Assembly (NCBI GenBank): GCA_904502115.1
Contig: CAJGDW010000067.1
Coordinates: 1 to 8,271, forward strand
DNA: 8,271 nt
Source of the DNA: Paludibacteraceae bacterium
GTDB taxonomy: Bacteria; Bacteroidota; Bacteroidia; Bacteroidales; Paludibacteraceae
Direction of reading: 5' to 3'
Numbering within the stretch: the first letter of the stretch is position 1; each line of letters opens with the position of its first letter. The position numbers and the translations under genes are program-made. Of the stretch, positions 8,065 to 8,271 are shown one piece after another. The notes under the pieces are model-generated. The model searched no databases. It saw only the letters and a program-made list of their open reading frames with translations, and was not told the DNA's origin.

Positions 8065-8271
8065 ATGAGAGTATCAATTAGAAAATACAGCACACAACCC
8101 ATATCAGACGAATTGCTCAACAATTTGCTCGAAAAATCGTTTAAAGCGTCCAATACGGGCAATATGCAGACCTACAGCGTGGTGGTAACCCGTAGCGAAG
8201 AAAAGAAAAAAGCCTTGGCACCTTTTCATTTTAATCAACCCATGATATGCGGTGCGCCCGTGGTGCTTACC
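8065..8271 (+). CDS. nitroreductase family protein, 5' part
   Basis: The first 69 residues of a nitroreductase-family flavoprotein, which would use FMN and NAD(P)H to reduce nitro, quinone or similar compounds; the actual substrate is unknown. The start MRVSIRKYS contains the Arg-x-Ser-x-Arg FMN-phosphate motif (Arg2, Ser4, Arg6), followed by PISDELL (12-18), an ASNTGNMQ block (28-35) that lines the flavin site, and FNQPM....APVVLT (56-69), which is typical of the family. ATG 8065 is the only possible ATG start: the frame is closed by TAA at 8041-8043 with no other start between. Relatives usually have about 8-10 residues, part of the first helix, before the Arg-x-Ser-x-Arg motif, so this N-terminus is short. 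The leader is A-rich with no Shine-Dalgarno. The gene continues past the right edge of the window. Confidence 0.85.
   Translation, partial: MRVSIRKYSTQPISDELLNNLLEKSFKASNTGNMQTYSVVVTRSEEKKKALAPFHFNQPMICGAPVVLT

Overview
The window looks like chromosomal DNA of a member of the Bacteroidota. Four things point there: all four proteins read as Bacteroidota-type housekeeping families; several promoter-like boxes fit the Bacteroidota -7 consensus TAnnTTTG; the starts are preceded by A-rich leaders without a Shine-Dalgarno sequence; and base composition is moderately AT-rich. Genus cannot be fixed from the sequence alone.

Layout, left to right. 1-169 is a gene-free end holding a long hairpin (46-106) that probably terminates transcription from both sides. 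170-2971 (minus) encodes an AddB-like PD-(D/E)XK nuclease with iron-sulfur cysteines. 2972-3024 is a 53-bp divergent promoter whose two -7 boxes are the arms of one perfect inverted repeat. 3025-5064 (plus) encodes a YheS-like ABC-F ATPase. A bidirectional terminator at 5063-5092 contains the stop codons of both convergent genes. 5091-7622 (minus) encodes a class II (adenosylcobalamin-dependent) ribonucleotide reductase, NrdJ. 7623-8064 is a 442-bp AT-rich intergenic region with candidate divergent promoters, two inverted repeats and a patch of short dispersed-type repeats. 8065-8271 (plus) is the 5' part of a nitroreductase-family flavoprotein gene that runs off the window.

The four genes alternate in orientation (minus, plus, minus, plus), so each is probably transcribed alone; there is no operon here. 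Their roles (DNA end processing, ribosome-associated ATPase, deoxynucleotide supply, flavin redox chemistry) are housekeeping and do not form an evident common pathway. I see no mobile element, CRISPR array, tRNA or rRNA, and no convincing novel multi-gene system.

The most notable signals are small: a 7-nt tandem repeat plus a GCGA-rich inverted repeat inside the abcF reading frame, where each copy gained or lost would shift the frame; the mirror-image divergent promoter; the repeat patch directly before a nitroreductase gene with an unusually short N-terminus; and a plus-strand promoter with an embedded palindrome inside the nrdJ leader.
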